Origin: an uncultured Bacteroidales bacterium
GTDB lineage: Bacteria; Bacteroidota; Bacteroidia; Bacteroidales; UBA932
Length of the DNA stretch: 5,825 nucleotides
Direction: 5' to 3'
NCBI GenBank assembly: GCA_910585445.1
Contig: CAJUEK010000081.1
Span: 1 to 5,825 of the forward strand
In this document: piece by piece, positions 4,838 to 5,825 of the stretch
Numbering within the stretch: position 1 is the first letter of the stretch
How the letters are laid out: each line of letters opens with the position of its first letter
The notes under the pieces: generated by a model
What the model was told of the DNA's origin: nothing
Seen by the model: only the letters and a program-made list of their open reading frames with translations
Databases searched by the model: none
Program-made: the position numbers and the translations under genes

Positions 4838-4867
4838 CAAATTTTTCCAACTGCTCTCTGCCTGCAA
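4838..4867 (-). promoter_or_regulatory. Candidate promoter of the winged-helix gene
   Basis: On the minus strand TTG (4867-4865), 19 nt, AAAATTTG (4845-4838; one mismatch to TAnnTTTG). The start would be near 4831, about 34 nt before the ATG at 4797. A perfect TATCTTTG at 4997-4990 is further away and lacks a -33 TTG. Confidence 0.35.
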
Positions 4868-5208
4868 TTTATTTCAAACTTCGCTACCGCTACTCCCGCC
4901 TCGGCACAATGGATTCAACTCCATGCTTATGGCCTAATCATTCATAATGCCAAAACCAATAGCCTATTTTGAATTATTCTAATTTAGCACAAAGATATGC
5001 ATAAAAAACGGAAATCGAGCACGATGACACAAAAAAGCTTGAAAAAACGTATCACCTACAATTCTAATATACTGAATCACACTATAATACAAACAACAAA
5101 AAGAAGACTATTTTAGCTTTCATAAATATGAGATGACTAATTTCTATAGATGATTTCTTCCCAAACTGACAGATGGTCAAAAATTCCCAAATATACCAGC
5201 ACTGCAAA

Positions 5209-5224
5209 TGCTTAAGGTTAAGCA
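5209..5224. repeat. Perfect dyad TGCTTAA-GG-TTAAGCA
   Basis: Seven-base arms flank two bases, which is an operator-like layout, since the loop is too short for a stable RNA hairpin of that form. On the minus strand it is 13 bases upstream of a consensus -7 box TATATTTG (5195-5188) that has no TTG at -33, so a bound activator could replace it. This is inference. Confidence 0.45.
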
Positions 5225-5570
5225 ATTATCGACAGGATTCTTGCTGAACGGACAACAGCAGGCTATTTGAGCGCCAAAATTCGTGGAGCATAAAAATATA
5301 AATATCAAGACATTGCAGATAAACGACGCCCCAAATTCGGGGATTCACAAGCAAGCAATCGTATGAATATCAAGACTTTATACACCACAAAAATTGTTGC
5401 ATTATAGCATTCAAAGGCACGGACGACCATGATTTTCTCCGAATGCCAAACGCAATCTTCCACTCTTGCATAATGCTTTCCGACCATATCCGAACTTTTC
5501 AGCCTCCCACCAAAACCGATTACAAGAAAAAACTGTTATATTCCATTAACAAATTTGACTATATTTCGTC

Positions 5571-5578
5571 TATATTTG
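5571..5578 (+). promoter_or_regulatory. Consensus -7 box upstream of the secreted-protein gene
   Basis: TATATTTG matches TAnnTTTG. The nearest TTTG (5554-5557) is only 13 nt upstream, too close for the usual -33 spacing. A start near 5584 would give a leader of about 170 nt before the ATG at 5752. Confidence 0.3.
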
Positions 5579-5605
5579 CGGAATCCGATTCCGGCGCGCA
5601 AAATT

Positions 5606-5624
5606 TCCGGGGACATGTCCCGGA
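5606..5624. repeat. GC-rich inverted repeat in the presumed leader
   Basis: TCCGGG-GACATGT-CCCGGA is a 6-bp perfect stem with a 7-nt loop. The core GGGACATGTCCC (5610-5621) is also a perfect 12-bp palindrome, so it can serve as RNA hairpin or DNA operator. A smaller hairpin GGAAT-CCG-ATTCC (5580-5592) precedes it. Its GC-richness stands out from the surrounding AT-rich DNA. Confidence 0.5.
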
Positions 5625-5751
5625 CCAACACTTATTGTAAAACATCTGCCAGATTTCGTGCAGCTTGTCATCGCTTTGGAGCAGTCAGGCCAACAAGCAT
5701 ATACGCACAACCGATGAAAAGGATGCACAGGACAGACAAACAAACTGAAAA

Positions 5752-5825
5752 ATGAAAAGAATCATTATTGCGATTTTATTGGTTTTCATCTCATTGGCAG
5801 GATTCGCCAAAAATGGAGACGGCTC
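5752..5825 (+). CDS. Secreted or envelope protein, N-terminal signal peptide (partial)
   Basis: An ATG at 5752 opens MKRIIIAILLVFISLAGFAK and continues NGDGS to the window edge. The first three residues carry Lys and Arg, a 14-residue hydrophobic core follows, and AGFA-K gives a plausible signal peptidase I site. No cysteine lies in a lipobox position, so this is a Sec signal and not a lipoprotein. A-rich sequence (ACTGAAAA) precedes the start, as is usual in Bacteroidetes. The mature part is outside the window, so its function cannot be told. Confidence 0.72.
   Translation, partial: MKRIIIAILLVFISLAGFAKNGDG

Larger units (their letters stand above)
4798..5751. other. AT-rich intergenic region between divergent genes
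   Basis: About 950 bases separate the divergently transcribed winged-helix and secreted-protein genes. No open frame here has coding character. The region holds promoter-like boxes on both strands, a 16-nt dyad at 5209-5224, a small GC hairpin CCCC-AAATTC-GGGG (5329-5342), an 11-bp direct repeat AATATCAAGAC (5301-5311 and 5366-5376), and a palindrome near 5610. No tRNA, rRNA or mobile element is seen. Confidence 0.6.

Noticed and set aside
4553..4972. 139-codon plus-strand open frame
   Set aside because: It overlaps the end of the Smr gene and is antisense to the winged-helix gene, which has clear domain features. The rest is intergenic.
5305..5755. Short open frames on both strands before the secreted-protein gene
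   Set aside because: They have low-quality composition, overlap each other and cross the leader hairpins. No start context or domain supports them.

Overview
The window reads as a Bacteroidales chromosome (Bacteroides, Phocaeicola or Prevotella-like). The grounds are moderate to low GC, several matches to the Bacteroidetes promoter (TTTG about 20 nt before TAnnTTTG), few Shine-Dalgarno sites, a Bacteroidetes-style type II-C CRISPR repeat, and a Smr protein of a Bacteroidetes-like layout. Species cannot be fixed from this sequence.

Left part (1-1599): the 3' end of a type II CRISPR-Cas locus. It holds the last 65 codons of cas1, a complete cas2 one base later, a tracrRNA candidate that I infer in the cas2-array gap, and an array of 12 identical 48-nt repeats with 11 spacers. 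cas9 must lie to the left, outside the window. The anti-repeat at 546-557 fits the array only if crRNAs are made from the minus strand, toward cas2. In that direction every repeat carries TTG-N20-TATCTTTG, a match to the Bacteroidetes promoter, so each spacer probably has its own promoter. tracrRNA and crRNA transcripts would then converge on one bidirectional terminator at 614-644. The first repeat would also drive a short non-crRNA transcript through the 50-nt flank, which carries inverted, repeat-like pieces.

Middle part (1600-2830): the array abuts, with no spacer-like gap, a 98-codon 3' remnant of a hipA-like kinase gene that has lost its 5' end. About 930 bases without a convincing gene follow. 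They contain a candidate small RNA with alternative hairpins (2045-2252), a good Bacteroidetes promoter (2484-2515), a possible 48-aa small ORF and an 11-codon upstream ORF overlapping the next start.

Right part (2831-4797): a compact plus-strand operon of three genes: an acidic protein of unknown function, a SpoT/MESH1-like HD hydrolase fused to a SANT/Myb-like helix-turn-helix, and a Smr-domain protein. A 58-aa winged-helix gene, on the minus strand, converges on it with a 6-nt gap. These look like ordinary chromosomal genes rather than part of the CRISPR system. From 4798 to 5751 there is AT-rich intergenic DNA with a few dyads and promoter-like boxes, and at 5752 a secreted protein begins and runs off the window.
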